A program made the position numbers and the translations under genes. The notes beneath the pieces were generated by a model, which was not told the DNA's origin, did not search any database, and was given only the letters and a program-made list of their open reading frames with translations. A stretch of 64,000 nt of DNA from Lentzea sp. NBRC 105346 (lineage in GTDB: Bacteria > Actinomycetota > Actinomycetes > Mycobacteriales > Pseudonocardiaceae): positions 186,001 to 250,000 of the forward strand of contig NZ_BSTQ01000014.1 of assembly GCF_030269605.1 (NCBI RefSeq). The letters run 5' to 3'. Every line of letters begins with the position of its first letter. Positions within the stretch are counted from its first letter, which is position 1. Shown in pieces: positions 1 through 8,340 of the stretch.

Positions 1-62
1 AGGTGTTGCGCGTCTATGAGACGGCGATGGCGGCCAACCCGCGGCGGGTGGCCGAGGCGTGA
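1..62 (+). CDS. C-terminal tail of an unidentified protein (partial)
   Basis: An open frame enters from the left edge and ends at TGA 60-62; about 19 residues remain, ending in NPRRVAEA. It overlaps the GTG start of the next gene by 4 bases (GTGA at 59-62), so the two are probably translationally coupled in one operon. The fragment is too short to identify the protein. Confidence 0.6.
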   Translation, partial: VLRVYETAMAANPRRVAEA

Positions 63-1012
63 TCACCACCCTGGTCGTCGTGCTGGGCCTGGCGGTCGTG
101 ATCGGCCCGTGGCTGCTGGGCATCGCGAACCGCCTGGACCGCCTGCACGTCCGCACCGACGCCGCGTGGGCCGCGCTCGACGCCGCGCTGGCACGGCGGG
201 CCGTCGTCACCCGCGCCCTGCTCAACTCCGAGCTTTCCCTGATGGCGGACCGCGCCGAACGCGCCGACCGGTCCGAGCGCGAGGCCGCCGAGAACGAGCT
301 CAGCCGCATGCTCGGCGCGGTCGACCGGTCCGTGCTGCCGCCCGCGCTCGCCGCTGAACTTGCCGACGCCGAGCAACGGGTCGTGCTCGCCCGCCGCGTG
401 CACAACGACGCCGTGCGCGACACGCTCGTGCAACGGCGGCGCCGGGTGGTGCGGTGGCTCAAGCTGTCCGGCACCGCGCCGCAGCCCTCGTACTTCGAGA
501 TCGCCGAACCGGTCGAGGAGGCCGAGGCGGTCGTGCTCACGCCCCGGCCGTCCGCGCGCGTCGTGCTGACCGACCGCGACGGCCGCGTCTTGTTGTTCCA
601 GGGCCACGATCCCGCACGGCCGCAGGAGCTCTTCTGGTTCACCGTCGGCGGTGGCGTCGAGCAGGGCGAGGAACTCCGCGACTGCGCCCTGCGGGAAGCC
701 TTCGAGGAGACGGGCCTCCGCCTCACCGACGACCAGCTCGCCGGCCCGGTGTGGCGGCGGCGCGCGGTGTTCAGCTTCGACGGCGAGACCTTCGACGCCG
801 AGGAGTGGTTCTTCCACGCCAAGGTCGACGGCCACACCGTCGACACGTCGGGCTTCAACGAGGTCGAGTTCGCGACCGTCAAGCAGTTCCGGTGGTGGAC
901 GCAGGCGGAGCTGGACGCCACCGAGGACACCATCTATCCCAGGCAATTGAGTGAGTTCCTGCCATCGCTCATCAATGCTCCCTGGGACGGTCGCACCCGC
1001 GCGATCCGTTGA
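59..1012 (+). CDS. Membrane-anchored LemA-like/NUDIX hydrolase fusion
   Basis: 317 residues. Residues 1-22 are a hydrophobic segment, followed by a helical, charged region (about 23-135) with the look of the LemA family (NRLDRL...AWAALDAAL...). Residues about 165-300 form a NUDIX hydrolase domain; the NUDIX box GX5EX7REUXEEXGU is complete at 198-220 (G198, E204, R212-E213, E216-E217, G219). NUDIX enzymes hydrolyse nucleoside diphosphates linked to another moiety; the substrate here cannot be read. The GTG start at 59 is set by the 4-base overlap with the previous gene. The LemA assignment rests on pattern only and is less sure than the NUDIX one. A strong hairpin follows at once. Confidence 0.85.
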   Translation: MITTLVVVLGLAVVIGPWLLGIANRLDRLHVRTDAAWAALDAALARRAVVTRALLNSELSLMADRAERADRSEREAAENELSRMLGAVDRSVLPPALAAELADAEQRVVLARRVHNDAVRDTLVQRRRRVVRWLKLSGTAPQPSYFEIAEPVEEAEAVVLTPRPSARVVLTDRDGRVLLFQGHDPARPQELFWFTVGGGVEQGEELRDCALREAFEETGLRLTDDQLAGPVWRRRAVFSFDGETFDAEEWFFHAKVDGHTVDTSGFNEVEFATVKQFRWWTQAELDATEDTIYPRQLSEFLPSLINAPWDGRTRAIR

Positions 1013-1015
1013 CCA

Positions 1016-1066
1016 CCGTTAAGGCCACCTTCACTGCGTTCAACGCAGTGAAGGTGGCCTTAACGG
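1016..1066. terminator. Perfect 25-bp inverted repeat, bidirectional terminator
   Basis: Arms 1016-1040 and 1042-1066 are exact reverse complements around a single C. It lies between the stops of two convergent genes (1012 on +, 1069 on -), three bases from each, so it can end transcription both ways. There is no T-run, as is common in high-GC actinomycetes. The arm contains AAGGCCACCTTCACTGC, a sequence I recall as repeated in Pseudonocardiaceae genomes; that is from memory. Confidence 0.8.
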
Positions 1067-1068
1067 CA

Positions 1069-1947
1069 CTAGGCGGCCAGCTCGGCGGAGAGGGCCTGCG
1101 CGAACGAATCCGCCGTGACGCCCCGAGGCAGGAGGGGCGCCAGGGCCTTCGCCAGCACGCCGACGTCGCCCGAACCCGTTGCCAGGTCCCGCAGAGCGTC
1201 GACCACCCGAGCCTCGCCGTGCGTCATCAACGCGGCCGCTTCCTCGTCGTCGGAGTCCTCATCGGACTCATCGGAGTCGTCCGAGCCATCGAGGATCTGC
1301 TGCAGCAGGTCGATCGCCTCGCGGATGCGCTCGTGGTCCGGGTTCGGTTCCTCGCGCTCGGCGTCGTGCTGTCCCCAGTCCTCCTCGATCAGCACGTCGT
1401 TGATGTCGCACTGCACACCACCGACGACCCGCTGCTCGGCGTGCTGGTAGAGGTGCCGTGCCTCGAAGAGCCGCACCGGCGTGCCGGACCACGCGCGGCA
1501 CTGCCAGAAGTAGGACGCGACCTCCTCGGCGGCCGCCCGCGACACGATGTCGTGCTCGCCGTACACGCCGACGAACTCGACGCCGCCGAGCTCCTCGGCC
1601 GCGCCGCGCAGGTATTCCATGGCGGCCTGGAACTCGTGCTCGTGCACCACGTCCTGGTCGACCGCGAAGTAGATCGGGCGGTCCGACGGGAATCCGATGG
1701 CGTCCGCGTGCTCTCGCGCACGGCGGGCCGAGGCGACACCGCCGTCGTAGCCCGCACGCCAGTCGCCCGCGGTGTGCTCGTACACCAGCGCCATGCCGAG
1801 ATCGTGCTCGGCGAAGTCTTCGAGTTCCGCTGCCGTGGTGCACTTCGGGTTGTTCGGGAAACCGATGTAGCGAACGGCACCGCTGAAGCCGGCCTCCGCG
1901 ATCGCCGCGGCACCGGGGAAACCCGCTGAATAGTCGAGAACCTGCAT
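1069..1947 (-). CDS. DUF1906 glycoside hydrolase-like (Rv2525c/GH25-like) protein
   Basis: 292 residues, last gene of the eight-gene minus-strand operon. It starts MQVLDYSAGFP and has the DUF1906 pattern: an early Asp (LDYS), RYIGFP, then IYFAVDQD, VGVYGE and a late QCDINDVL segment. The family is TIM-barrel and related to GH25-type lysozymes and mycobacterial Rv2525c; these act on, or bind, peptidoglycan or related glycans. There is no signal peptide, so any export would be non-classical or by lysis. Residues about 218-240 are a Ser/Asp/Glu linker (DSDESDEDSD), followed by a short helical C-terminal domain. The ATG follows the M20 peptidase gene by 21 bases, and the AGGGGGAAG-type RBS lies just upstream. 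Confidence 0.8.
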   Translation of the reverse strand: MQVLDYSAGFPGAAAIAEAGFSGAVRYIGFPNNPKCTTAAELEDFAEHDLGMALVYEHTAGDWRAGYDGGVASARRAREHADAIGFPSDRPIYFAVDQDVVHEHEFQAAMEYLRGAAEELGGVEFVGVYGEHDIVSRAAAEEVASYFWQCRAWSGTPVRLFEARHLYQHAEQRVVGGVQCDINDVLIEEDWGQHDAEREEPNPDHERIREAIDLLQQILDGSDDSDESDEDSDDEEAAALMTHGEARVVDALRDLATGSGDVGVLAKALAPLLPRGVTADSFAQALSAELAA

Positions 1948-1968
1948 CTGTACCTTCCCCCTGAGTTG

Positions 1969-3174
1969 TTACGGTTGTGAAAGTTCGTGCAGCAGGGCCG
2001 TCGCGGTGTCGACGCCGCGGGTGAACGCGTGCAACGAGAGTCGCTCGTCCGGGGCGTGCATCCGCGAGTCCGGGAGCCCGAAACCCAGTAGCAGCACGGG
2101 AATGCCGCGGGCGGCGAACCTGCCCGCCACCGGGATCGAACCGCCGGACCGCACCAGCACGGGGGAGTGCCCGAACCCGCGCCGGCAGGCGCGGGCAGCG
2201 GCGGCCACGGCCCATCCATCAGTCTGCGATGAAAACCCGGCAGCGGAACCGTTTCGGCGCAAACCGACCCGAACGTCGGAACAAGTCCGCTCGCGGAAGA
2301 ATCGCCGCACGAAGCGTTCGATCTGCTCGGGCCGCTGATCGGGACCGATCCGGATGTCCAGCGTCGCGCACGCCCGCGCGGGAATCGCGCCCGCGCCGGA
2401 CCCGGCGCGCAGGGAGGTGACGGTCAACGCCGGACCGGAAGCGAAGTCACGAGCGGGCCGCAGCATCGGATGATCGCTCAGCGACGCGAGGAGGCGGGAC
2501 AGTTCGAGGGCGGCCTGGGGAACCGCACCACCGAACCGTCCCGCGTGCAGATCGGTGGCCCTGCCCTGAGCCACCGCCGTCAGCTTCACGTTGCCGCGCA
2601 AGGAGATCGTCAACGACGGCACGTCCGGCGCCGCCATCTCCGTGTCGCTGATCACGACGAGGTCCGCGTTCATCCGGTCGAGGAACGGCATCGACGAACG
2701 GCTGCCGATCTCCTCCTCGCCGTCGAACACGTACCGCACGTTGACCGGGGGCCGGCCCGCCGTGCGCAGCCAGCTCTCCACCGCCGCGACGTGCGTCAGG
2801 AGCTGGCCCTTGTCGTCCGAAACCCCTCTGCCGTAAAGCAGATCGCCGGTAAGAGTCGGCGTGAACGGCGGGGAGTGCCATTCCACCAACGGACCCGGCG
2901 GCTGCACGTCGTAGTGCCCGTAGACGAGCACGGTGGGCCGGTGGCGGCCCGCGTCAGCGCGGGCCACCACCAGCGGATGGCCACCGGTGCGGACCGCCCG
3001 CACGCCGGACAGCCCGGCGCGCCGCAGCCGGCGCACCAGCCATGTCGCTGCCCGGTGCACGTCCGCACGGTGGCCGGGATCGGCGCTGACACTGGGGATC
3101 GCGGCGAACCGGACGACGTCGTCGATGAAACGACGCCGGTTCGCCGCCGCGTATCCCAGTGCCCGCGCCAGCAC
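1969..3174 (-). CDS. M20 family metallopeptidase (dipeptidase/deacylase-like)
   Basis: 401 residues. The zinc-site motifs of M20 peptidases are present in order: YGHYDVQPP (His and Asp), GRGVSDDKGQ (bridging Asp), FDGEEEIGS (catalytic and metal Glu) and SDTE, with a final His in the segment SRMHAPDE. The lid domain lies between. The family cleaves dipeptides, acyl-amino acids or related amides in the cytosol; substrate not predictable. The gene begins with GTG three bases after the stop of the preceding gene, so it belongs to the same operon. Length is somewhat short for the CNDP/dipeptidase subgroup (about 450) but no motif is missing. Confidence 0.85.
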   Translation of the reverse strand: MLARALGYAAANRRRFIDDVVRFAAIPSVSADPGHRADVHRAATWLVRRLRRAGLSGVRAVRTGGHPLVVARADAGRHRPTVLVYGHYDVQPPGPLVEWHSPPFTPTLTGDLLYGRGVSDDKGQLLTHVAAVESWLRTAGRPPVNVRYVFDGEEEIGSRSSMPFLDRMNADLVVISDTEMAAPDVPSLTISLRGNVKLTAVAQGRATDLHAGRFGGAVPQAALELSRLLASLSDHPMLRPARDFASGPALTVTSLRAGSGAGAIPARACATLDIRIGPDQRPEQIERFVRRFFRERTCSDVRVGLRRNGSAAGFSSQTDGWAVAAAARACRRGFGHSPVLVRSGGSIPVAGRFAARGIPVLLLGFGLPDSRMHAPDERLSLHAFTRGVDTATALLHELSQP

Positions 3175-3177
3175 AGC

Positions 3178-4371
3178 TCACCGCTTGTGGCCGTTGACCG
3201 CGGCGAGGCCGCTGCCCTTGTACGCCCCGAGCCCGCCGCGCCTCGAATACGCGGGCAGGTCCGAAGGCGCCGCCACACCGACCGGCCGGTGCGCGTCCCA
3301 CGGCAGGACCCGCTCGATGTCCGTCCGCTCGGCGACCCGCAGCGACTGCGCCGAGGTGATCCACTCCTCGGCCGGTTCCGCGACCTCCAGCAGCAGCGTC
3401 TCGAACTCCGCGCGCGTCGTCTCCAGCAGGTTCGGGCCGGCGAGCCAGCGCAGCACCTGCCGTCCGGTGACGCCCATCCGCTGCCGAGGCGAGGTCACGA
3501 GACGCTCGTCGAAGTAGCGGATCAGGACTTCGTCCACGACGTCCCACGCGTTGGCCGCGCCGAAGAGGTCCTTCACGTCCTCCGCGTTGAGGATCTTGAA
3601 AGCCTCCTCCAGCAGCTGCATGACCTCGACGCGCAACACGTTGAGGTGGCCGTAGGACGTGAACTTCAGGTTGTTCCTGAGGTCCAGCCCCGCGCGGCGC
3701 ACCACCGCGATGCTGCCGAACGACGGGTCGTACGCCCGCGCCCGGATCACGTCCGAGATCCGCTTGTCCCGCCAGAACAACGCGATCTGGTTGTTCAGGT
3801 GCACGAACAGCCGGTGGAAGTCGGTGTTCGGCCGCGAGTTCGCGGACCCGGATCCCTTGCCGTAGCCCAGGATCCGCCGGTACGCCGAGATGCGGTCCTT
3901 CTTCGTGTACCGCAGCACGTCGCGCCGGTCGAACTTGTACAGCCCGAACGCGCCCACGCCGTCGGAGAGGCGGATCGCGCCGCCCTGGAACAGCTCCTGC
4001 AGCTTCTGCACCACGCGGAAAACGCCGATCCGCTCGTGCTGGTACAGGTAGTACAGGTCGCCGACCGCGTAGATCCGCTCGGACGCGACGTTCTCGTCGT
4101 AGCTCTCGACACCGCGCGGCAACGCGGTCTGCCCGAGCGTCTGCGCCGCCTCCGGGCCGATGCCGACCAACTGGCCGAGCCCGCCGTCCGGTGCGGACGG
4201 CTTGGCCCGCTCGGCGGTCTCGACGCTGTCGAGCATGTCGTCGATCTGCCGGATCAACGAGTCCGCGAGCTGCGGGTTGGACGTGAGCTCTCCCGCGAGC
4301 CGGTTGGCGACCTGCCCCCGCAGGGCCGCCACCCGGTCGAAGAGCTCCTTGTACTCCTTCTCGGTTGCCAT
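3178..4371 (-). CDS. Conserved-looking hypothetical protein of the Glu-rich operon (397 aa)
   Basis: I do not recognise this family. It is a soluble, helix-rich protein without signal peptide or membrane segment. The N-terminal 60 residues are helical and charged (coiled-coil-like). The core is rich in aromatic and basic residues (YAVGDLYYLYQHE, RRDVLRYTKKD, FHRLFVHLNNQIALFWRDK), which suggests a folded globular domain rather than linker. The C-terminal 40 residues are flexible and Gly/Lys/Arg-rich, ending NGHKR. It follows the 472-residue gene by 15 bases and precedes the M20 gene by 3, so it is made with them. No catalytic motif stands out. Confidence 0.75.
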   Translation of the reverse strand: MATEKEYKELFDRVAALRGQVANRLAGELTSNPQLADSLIRQIDDMLDSVETAERAKPSAPDGGLGQLVGIGPEAAQTLGQTALPRGVESYDENVASERIYAVGDLYYLYQHERIGVFRVVQKLQELFQGGAIRLSDGVGAFGLYKFDRRDVLRYTKKDRISAYRRILGYGKGSGSANSRPNTDFHRLFVHLNNQIALFWRDKRISDVIRARAYDPSFGSIAVVRRAGLDLRNNLKFTSYGHLNVLRVEVMQLLEEAFKILNAEDVKDLFGAANAWDVVDEVLIRYFDERLVTSPRQRMGVTGRQVLRWLAGPNLLETTRAEFETLLLEVAEPAEEWITSAQSLRVAERTDIERVLPWDAHRPVGVAAPSDLPAYSRRGGLGAYKGSGLAAVNGHKR

Positions 4372-4386
4372 CTCGATCCCTCCCCG

Positions 4387-5805
4387 CTACGCCTTGGGCC
4401 GCGGGCGGGGCCGCGGTTTGGCCGGTGGGCTCAGTTCGGCCTTGAGCCGCGCCACCAGGTCGTCGATCTGCTTGTCCGAGAGCTTCGCCGACCCGTTGGA
4501 CTCGGGCAGGAAGTCGTCGGGGTGGTGCACGGACTGGGCGATCCGCACGATCTCCTGCAGGTCGTCGTGCAGCTCGTCGATCGCGATCTGCACACGCCTG
4601 CTGAAGAACCCGGCCGGCAGCGTGTTGGCGAAGTCCCTGGTGTTGTCCTCGCCCGGTGGCGTCCGGAACCTCCTCGGCAGCGCGCCGACGATGTCCTGCA
4701 ACCGCCGCGCGACCTGGACGAACGCGTTGTCGACGCCGTCCTTGCCCAGCTCGGCCATCTTCTTTCCGTCGTTGAGCGCGAACTCGTGCACCCACCGGGT
4801 CAGTCCGCCGAGCGTCATGGACTCCTTCGGCGCCGTGTCCAGGTCGCTACCACCGCCGCCTGTTGGGATCACCGGTGGCACCGGAACCCGCAGCACCTCG
4901 CGCTCGCCGGCGTTGATGAGCACCGAGTCCAGCGCCGCCCAGAGTTCCTCGACCTGCGCGGCCGTCGCGGCCATCAGCTGCGACAACGCGATCAGCGCCG
5001 GGCCGAAGAAGCCGCTGGAGTCCGTCGGCGGGTTGAACGGGTCGATCCTGGCGCGCACGCGGGTCCACCCCTCGAAGAGCGAGACGTTCCAGTCCACCAG
5101 CGTGATGAACGAGGTCTGCACCCGTTCCTCCTCGATGGTGTTGACCAGCCGGGAGATCAGGCCGAACTCGTCGCGCAGCCGCCCGAGGTGACCGCCGACG
5201 TTCTCGTCGGTGATCGGGCCGCCGCCCACGCCCCCACGCCTGGTGTCGACGTCGATGGCGGAGTTGAACAGCAGCATCGCGAACAGCTGGTCCACCTTCG
5301 GCACCCGGATCAGCGGGCTTTCGAACTCGTGCAGCAGCCCCCGCATGTCGTCGCGCACCAGGCTGCGGAACAGTTCCGCGTCCTGCGGGTCGAAGTCCAC
5401 CCGCAGCGGCGTCAGCGCGTCGAGCAACGTCAGCGAGTCCTTGATCGCGGTCCGCGCACGGGCCGCGAGCGACGCCTGCGCGCCGGTGACCGCGCCGAGA
5501 TCCGCCTGCACGGCATAGCCGCGCGGCCGCCAGGTCGCCTCCGTGTGCCCCTCGATCTGCGTCAGGTCGAAGCTGCCGCTCAGCGCGGCCACGAAACCCT
5601 TGGCGTCACCGGGCCGGAACTTCCAGCCCAGCACGTCGCTGATCGCGTTGCTGGCCAGCCGGCCCAGCTCGCCCTCGCCCCGGTCCGTCGACGACGGCGT
5701 GACCGTGCCGACGTCCTTGGTGAGAATCGGGAACGCTGCGTCGATGTCGTGCGGGTTGCGGAGTGCGGCGCCGCGATCGCGCTTGTCGTCGTCAATGTCG
5801 TTCAT
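4387..5805 (-). CDS. Hypothetical protein of the Glu-rich operon (472 aa)
   Basis: Unrecognised. A cytosolic, mostly helical protein with no signal or membrane segment. A Gly-rich break (PTGGGGSD) near residue 315 divides a larger N-terminal domain from a helical C-terminal domain. The extreme C-terminus is a Pro/Arg/Lys tail of about 15 residues. Its start codon overlaps the stop of the previous gene as ATGA (5802-5805), a firm sign of co-translation. The preceding and following genes are also unrecognised, so function can only be approached through the operon. Confidence 0.75.
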   Translation of the reverse strand: MNDIDDDKRDRGAALRNPHDIDAAFPILTKDVGTVTPSSTDRGEGELGRLASNAISDVLGWKFRPGDAKGFVAALSGSFDLTQIEGHTEATWRPRGYAVQADLGAVTGAQASLAARARTAIKDSLTLLDALTPLRVDFDPQDAELFRSLVRDDMRGLLHEFESPLIRVPKVDQLFAMLLFNSAIDVDTRRGGVGGGPITDENVGGHLGRLRDEFGLISRLVNTIEEERVQTSFITLVDWNVSLFEGWTRVRARIDPFNPPTDSSGFFGPALIALSQLMAATAAQVEELWAALDSVLINAGEREVLRVPVPPVIPTGGGGSDLDTAPKESMTLGGLTRWVHEFALNDGKKMAELGKDGVDNAFVQVARRLQDIVGALPRRFRTPPGEDNTRDFANTLPAGFFSRRVQIAIDELHDDLQEIVRIAQSVHHPDDFLPESNGSAKLSDKQIDDLVARLKAELSPPAKPRPRPRPKA

Positions 5806-6251
5806 CGTGTACCTCCCCCTTCATCCGTGATCTCGCGCCAGCACCTCATCAGCGCATCGCTCACCGCCTGCAGCGGTTCGGCGCACCTTTCACCGCCGGA
5901 GATGACCGAACCGGCCCAGCCGCGCCACTCCGGCCCGTGGCCCCTGATCCCGACCAGCAGATCGCTGACCGCGAGGTAGGACCGCATGCGTTCGTCGTAC
6001 CTGCGCCGCAACGCCTCCAGCTCGACCGCCGCCGCGTAGACGCGGGCCGGGCTGGCCCCGCCGTCGAGCTCGCGCAACGCGCTGTCCAAGTAGGACAGAC
6101 CGTCGACGACCGCTTCCTGCACGTCGTCGGCGACCGCGAGGCCCACGCCCGTGGGCTTGTCCTCCGTCACCGTCACGTTCAGCTCGCGCCACGAGTCGTG
6201 CAGGCGGGCGACGGCGTCGCGTAGTTGCGGCACTTCCGTTCGCACGCTCAT
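5802..6251 (-). CDS. Small helical hypothetical protein (149 aa)
   Basis: The frame is open further upstream, but the gene is taken to start at ATG 6251 (MSVRTEVPQL) because this overlaps the stop of the HExxH gene by four bases (ATGA, 6248-6251). The product is an acidic, almost wholly helical protein with heptad-like spacing in RLHDSWRELN and VELEALRRRYDERM, perhaps a four-helix bundle. It ends with its own ATGA overlap into the 472-residue gene. No family recognised. The coupled overlaps at both ends suggest a subunit made in fixed ratio with its neighbours. Confidence 0.75.
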   Translation of the reverse strand: MSVRTEVPQLRDAVARLHDSWRELNVTVTEDKPTGVGLAVADDVQEAVVDGLSYLDSALRELDGGASPARVYAAAVELEALRRRYDERMRSYLAVSDLLVGIRGHGPEWRGWAGSVISGGERCAEPLQAVSDALMRCWREITDEGGGTR

Positions 6252-7570
6252 CGCGACCTCCTCCCCAGTTCCGCGAAGAAGTTGTGCATCAGGCGTTCCG
6301 GCGGCGCCAGCTCCCGCTCGATCGCGTGACGCACGGCCCCGATGAGGAACCGTTCGGGCACCACGCCGGGGTCCACACCCTCGGCGAGCCGGCCGGCCGC
6401 CTCCTCGATCATCGCCTGCTCCTTCGGCTGGAACCGCAGCACGCGCAACAGGGTCCGGCCGCCCAGCGTCGGATACTTCGTGCCGCACACCGCGTCCACC
6501 ACCAGTGGAACGGCGGTGCGCGCGGTCTTCAGCAACTCCGAAGGGATGTCCGACCCGCGCGTGTCCGGGTAGAGCGACCGCCACGTCCGCAGGTGCGCCT
6601 CCGCCTCGAGCGGAAACCCCATGCGCCGCAACAACTCGACGGACAGGAACGCACGCAGGTACGGCGTGGGATGCACCCCGCCCGGCGAGTAGGTCAGCGT
6701 CTGGCGCCGCGACCTGCCCACCACGTCGAACAACGAGCCGACCGCCGCGGGACCGCCGAGCAGCAGCCCGGACATGTCCGCGAAGATCTCGCGGTTCCAC
6801 CGGGTCCACACGGCCGCCACCGACCGGGGCAGGCCCGCGTCCAGCAGCCTGCGCGCGATCGTCACCGGCACGGTCTTCTGCAACCCGAGGTCGTTCTGCA
6901 GGTTGTGGCTGACCTCGTGCAGGATCGCGCCGAGCGTCCACGGGTTCAGCAGCCGGTGGTACGGCAGTTGGATCAGCGCGAACGGGTTGAGCTGCTTCCC
7001 GATCTTGCTGAGCCGGATCCCACGCCGGTAGGTGGCGGGGGAGAAACCCGTGCGCATGTACGCGAACGGCGGCGGTGCGGGCACCGACCGCGTCACCCCG
7101 ATGCCGAGGTACGCGTACTGGTAGCAGTCCAGCGCGATGCGGTCGCACGCCACCAGCCACGGTGCGAACGCCGACTGCCGTTGCCCGAACAGCTCGAGGT
7201 AGAAGTCCCAGACCTGTTCGGTGGCGCGAACCCAGTCGTGTGCCTTGGACTTCAGCTCCAGCAGACGCGTCAGCCGAGCTCGGCTCGGCTCGTCGACGGC
7301 CTCCGAAGCCGCGCGTTCGAGTTGTGCGAGGACCTTGCCGAGCGGCTTGCGGAGCGTGCCGAGGAGGTCGTTGACCGCCTTGACGTGCCCCTTGCTCGGG
7401 CCGGTCGCCGGATCGCCGAACTCGTCGAACCGAAAGGGCCGCAGGCCTTCCCGGTGCCGCACGACGTTCTGAGCCTGGCTGAGCACCCAGGTGCGCAGGT
7501 GATCGGACGCGCCGGCGGCGTCCGCCGGTCCGGTCCGGCGGGCCTGCGGCGCGAGGAGCTCAGCAACCAC
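6248..7570 (-). CDS. HExxH zinc-metallopeptidase-like protein
   Basis: About 440 residues from a GTG at 7570. That start lies within the end of the upstream Glu-rich gene; the true start is uncertain, as no strong RBS is seen. The motif LHEVSH (His218, Glu219, His222) is followed about 39 residues later by NREIFAD (Glu261), the pattern of gluzincin metallopeptidases with a third Glu ligand and downstream Asp. No signal peptide. The N-terminal half is helical and carries aromatic residues. Family not recognised beyond the motif. As the only likely protease fused by translation to the Glu-rich genes, it might process them; this is inference. Confidence 0.75.
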   Translation of the reverse strand: MVAELLAPQARRTGPADAAGASDHLRTWVLSQAQNVVRHREGLRPFRFDEFGDPATGPSKGHVKAVNDLLGTLRKPLGKVLAQLERAASEAVDEPSRARLTRLLELKSKAHDWVRATEQVWDFYLELFGQRQSAFAPWLVACDRIALDCYQYAYLGIGVTRSVPAPPPFAYMRTGFSPATYRRGIRLSKIGKQLNPFALIQLPYHRLLNPWTLGAILHEVSHNLQNDLGLQKTVPVTIARRLLDAGLPRSVAAVWTRWNREIFADMSGLLLGGPAAVGSLFDVVGRSRRQTLTYSPGGVHPTPYLRAFLSVELLRRMGFPLEAEAHLRTWRSLYPDTRGSDIPSELLKTARTAVPLVVDAVCGTKYPTLGGRTLLRVLRFQPKEQAMIEEAAGRLAEGVDPGVVPERFLIGAVRHAIERELAPPERLMHNFFAELGRRSR

Positions 7571-8330
7571 GGCGACGCCTGCCGGCGACGCGACGCTGTG
7601 CGGTGGGCTGGCGACGACGACGGGCCGGCGTGCGGTAGCCGCTCGCGCGGCGGCCGCCGTGGCCCGACTGGCGTTGCTGGTGCCTGCGGTTGAGCTGGTT
7701 GGTCGCGCGGACGGCGCCGGTGCGGTTGGAGCGCAGCGTGTCGGCCATGTTCTTGCCGAACGTGCCCGCCGCCTTGCGCCAGCTGATGTCCTTGCCGTCG
7801 GCCCACTGCCCGGCGAGGTCACCGGCGGTCTTCAGCACGGCGTCCGGCACGGCCTTCACCAGCTGCCGCGTCTCCGGCCGCTTCCACAGCTGGCGCCCGA
7901 CGTTCGCGACCCCCTTGATCAGCTGCGGGCCGACCTTCCGGATCACCGGCAGCGCCTTGGGCAGGATCCGCGCCGCCAGCGGGACCAGCGCACCGAGGAA
8001 CGCCTCGGCCTCGGCCTCGCTCTCGGCGTTCGCGGCCATGCTGGCGAAGTGCGCCATGAGCTCGGCTTCCTGCGCGACGCCGAGCCGGCTGGCACGGAGG
8101 TTGGGGTTGGCGAAGTCCTCCCACTCCGCCTCGTACTCCTCCTCGAGCTCGTCCTCGTACTCGTATTCCTCCTCGAACTCCAGCTCGCGGACGAGGTTCT
8201 CGAACTCGTTCTCCCACTCGCCCTCGTCCTCGTCCTCCCACTCGAACTCGGTCTCGTACTCGCCCTCCCACTCGAGCTCGTACTCGCCCTCCAGCTCGCC
8301 CTCGATCACCGGGTAACCGTTGCGCCTCAT
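7560..8330 (-). CDS. Glu/Tyr/Trp-rich protein with basic tail (paralogue B)
   Basis: 256 residues from ATG 8330, which has a strong GGGGGAA RBS; an ORF extension further upstream is unlikely. Residues about 9-80 are almost all Glu alternating with Tyr, Phe, Trp and Leu (for example GEYELEWEGEYE). A middle segment (AESEAEAEAFLGALVPLAARILPKALP) leads to a helical domain similar to that of the protein encoded just upstream. The last 35 residues are very basic, Arg/Gln/Gly-rich, ending RRRRGC. The protein is thus strongly bipolar in charge. No enzyme motif. I recall similar acidic aromatic repeats in uncharacterised bacterial proteins but cannot name a family. Confidence 0.8.
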   Translation of the reverse strand: MRRNGYPVIEGELEGEYELEWEGEYETEFEWEDEDEGEWENEFENLVRELEFEEEYEYEDELEEEYEAEWEDFANPNLRASRLGVAQEAELMAHFASMAANAESEAEAEAFLGALVPLAARILPKALPVIRKVGPQLIKGVANVGRQLWKRPETRQLVKAVPDAVLKTAGDLAGQWADGKDISWRKAAGTFGKNMADTLRSNRTGAVRATNQLNRRHQQRQSGHGGRRASGYRTPARRRRQPTAQRRVAGRRRRGC

Positions 8331-8340
8331 CGAATTCCCC

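Noticed and set aside
2470..5979. 1169-residue open frame on the plus strand opposite the Glu-rich operon genes
   Set aside because: Antisense shadow in high-GC DNA. It lies opposite three genes that have proper starts, overlaps and protein-like composition, and its own product is Arg/His/Gln-rich with no domain.
5802..7160. 452-residue frame covering the small helical gene
   Set aside because: Only the last 149 residues are protein-like; the rest is the wrong frame of the HExxH gene, and an ATGA overlap fixes the start at 6251.
8100..8300. CTCGAACTCGTACTC-type repeats as a possible regulatory satellite
   Set aside because: They encode the Glu/Tyr/Phe-rich segment of a gene with RBS and stop; codon periodicity explains the pattern.
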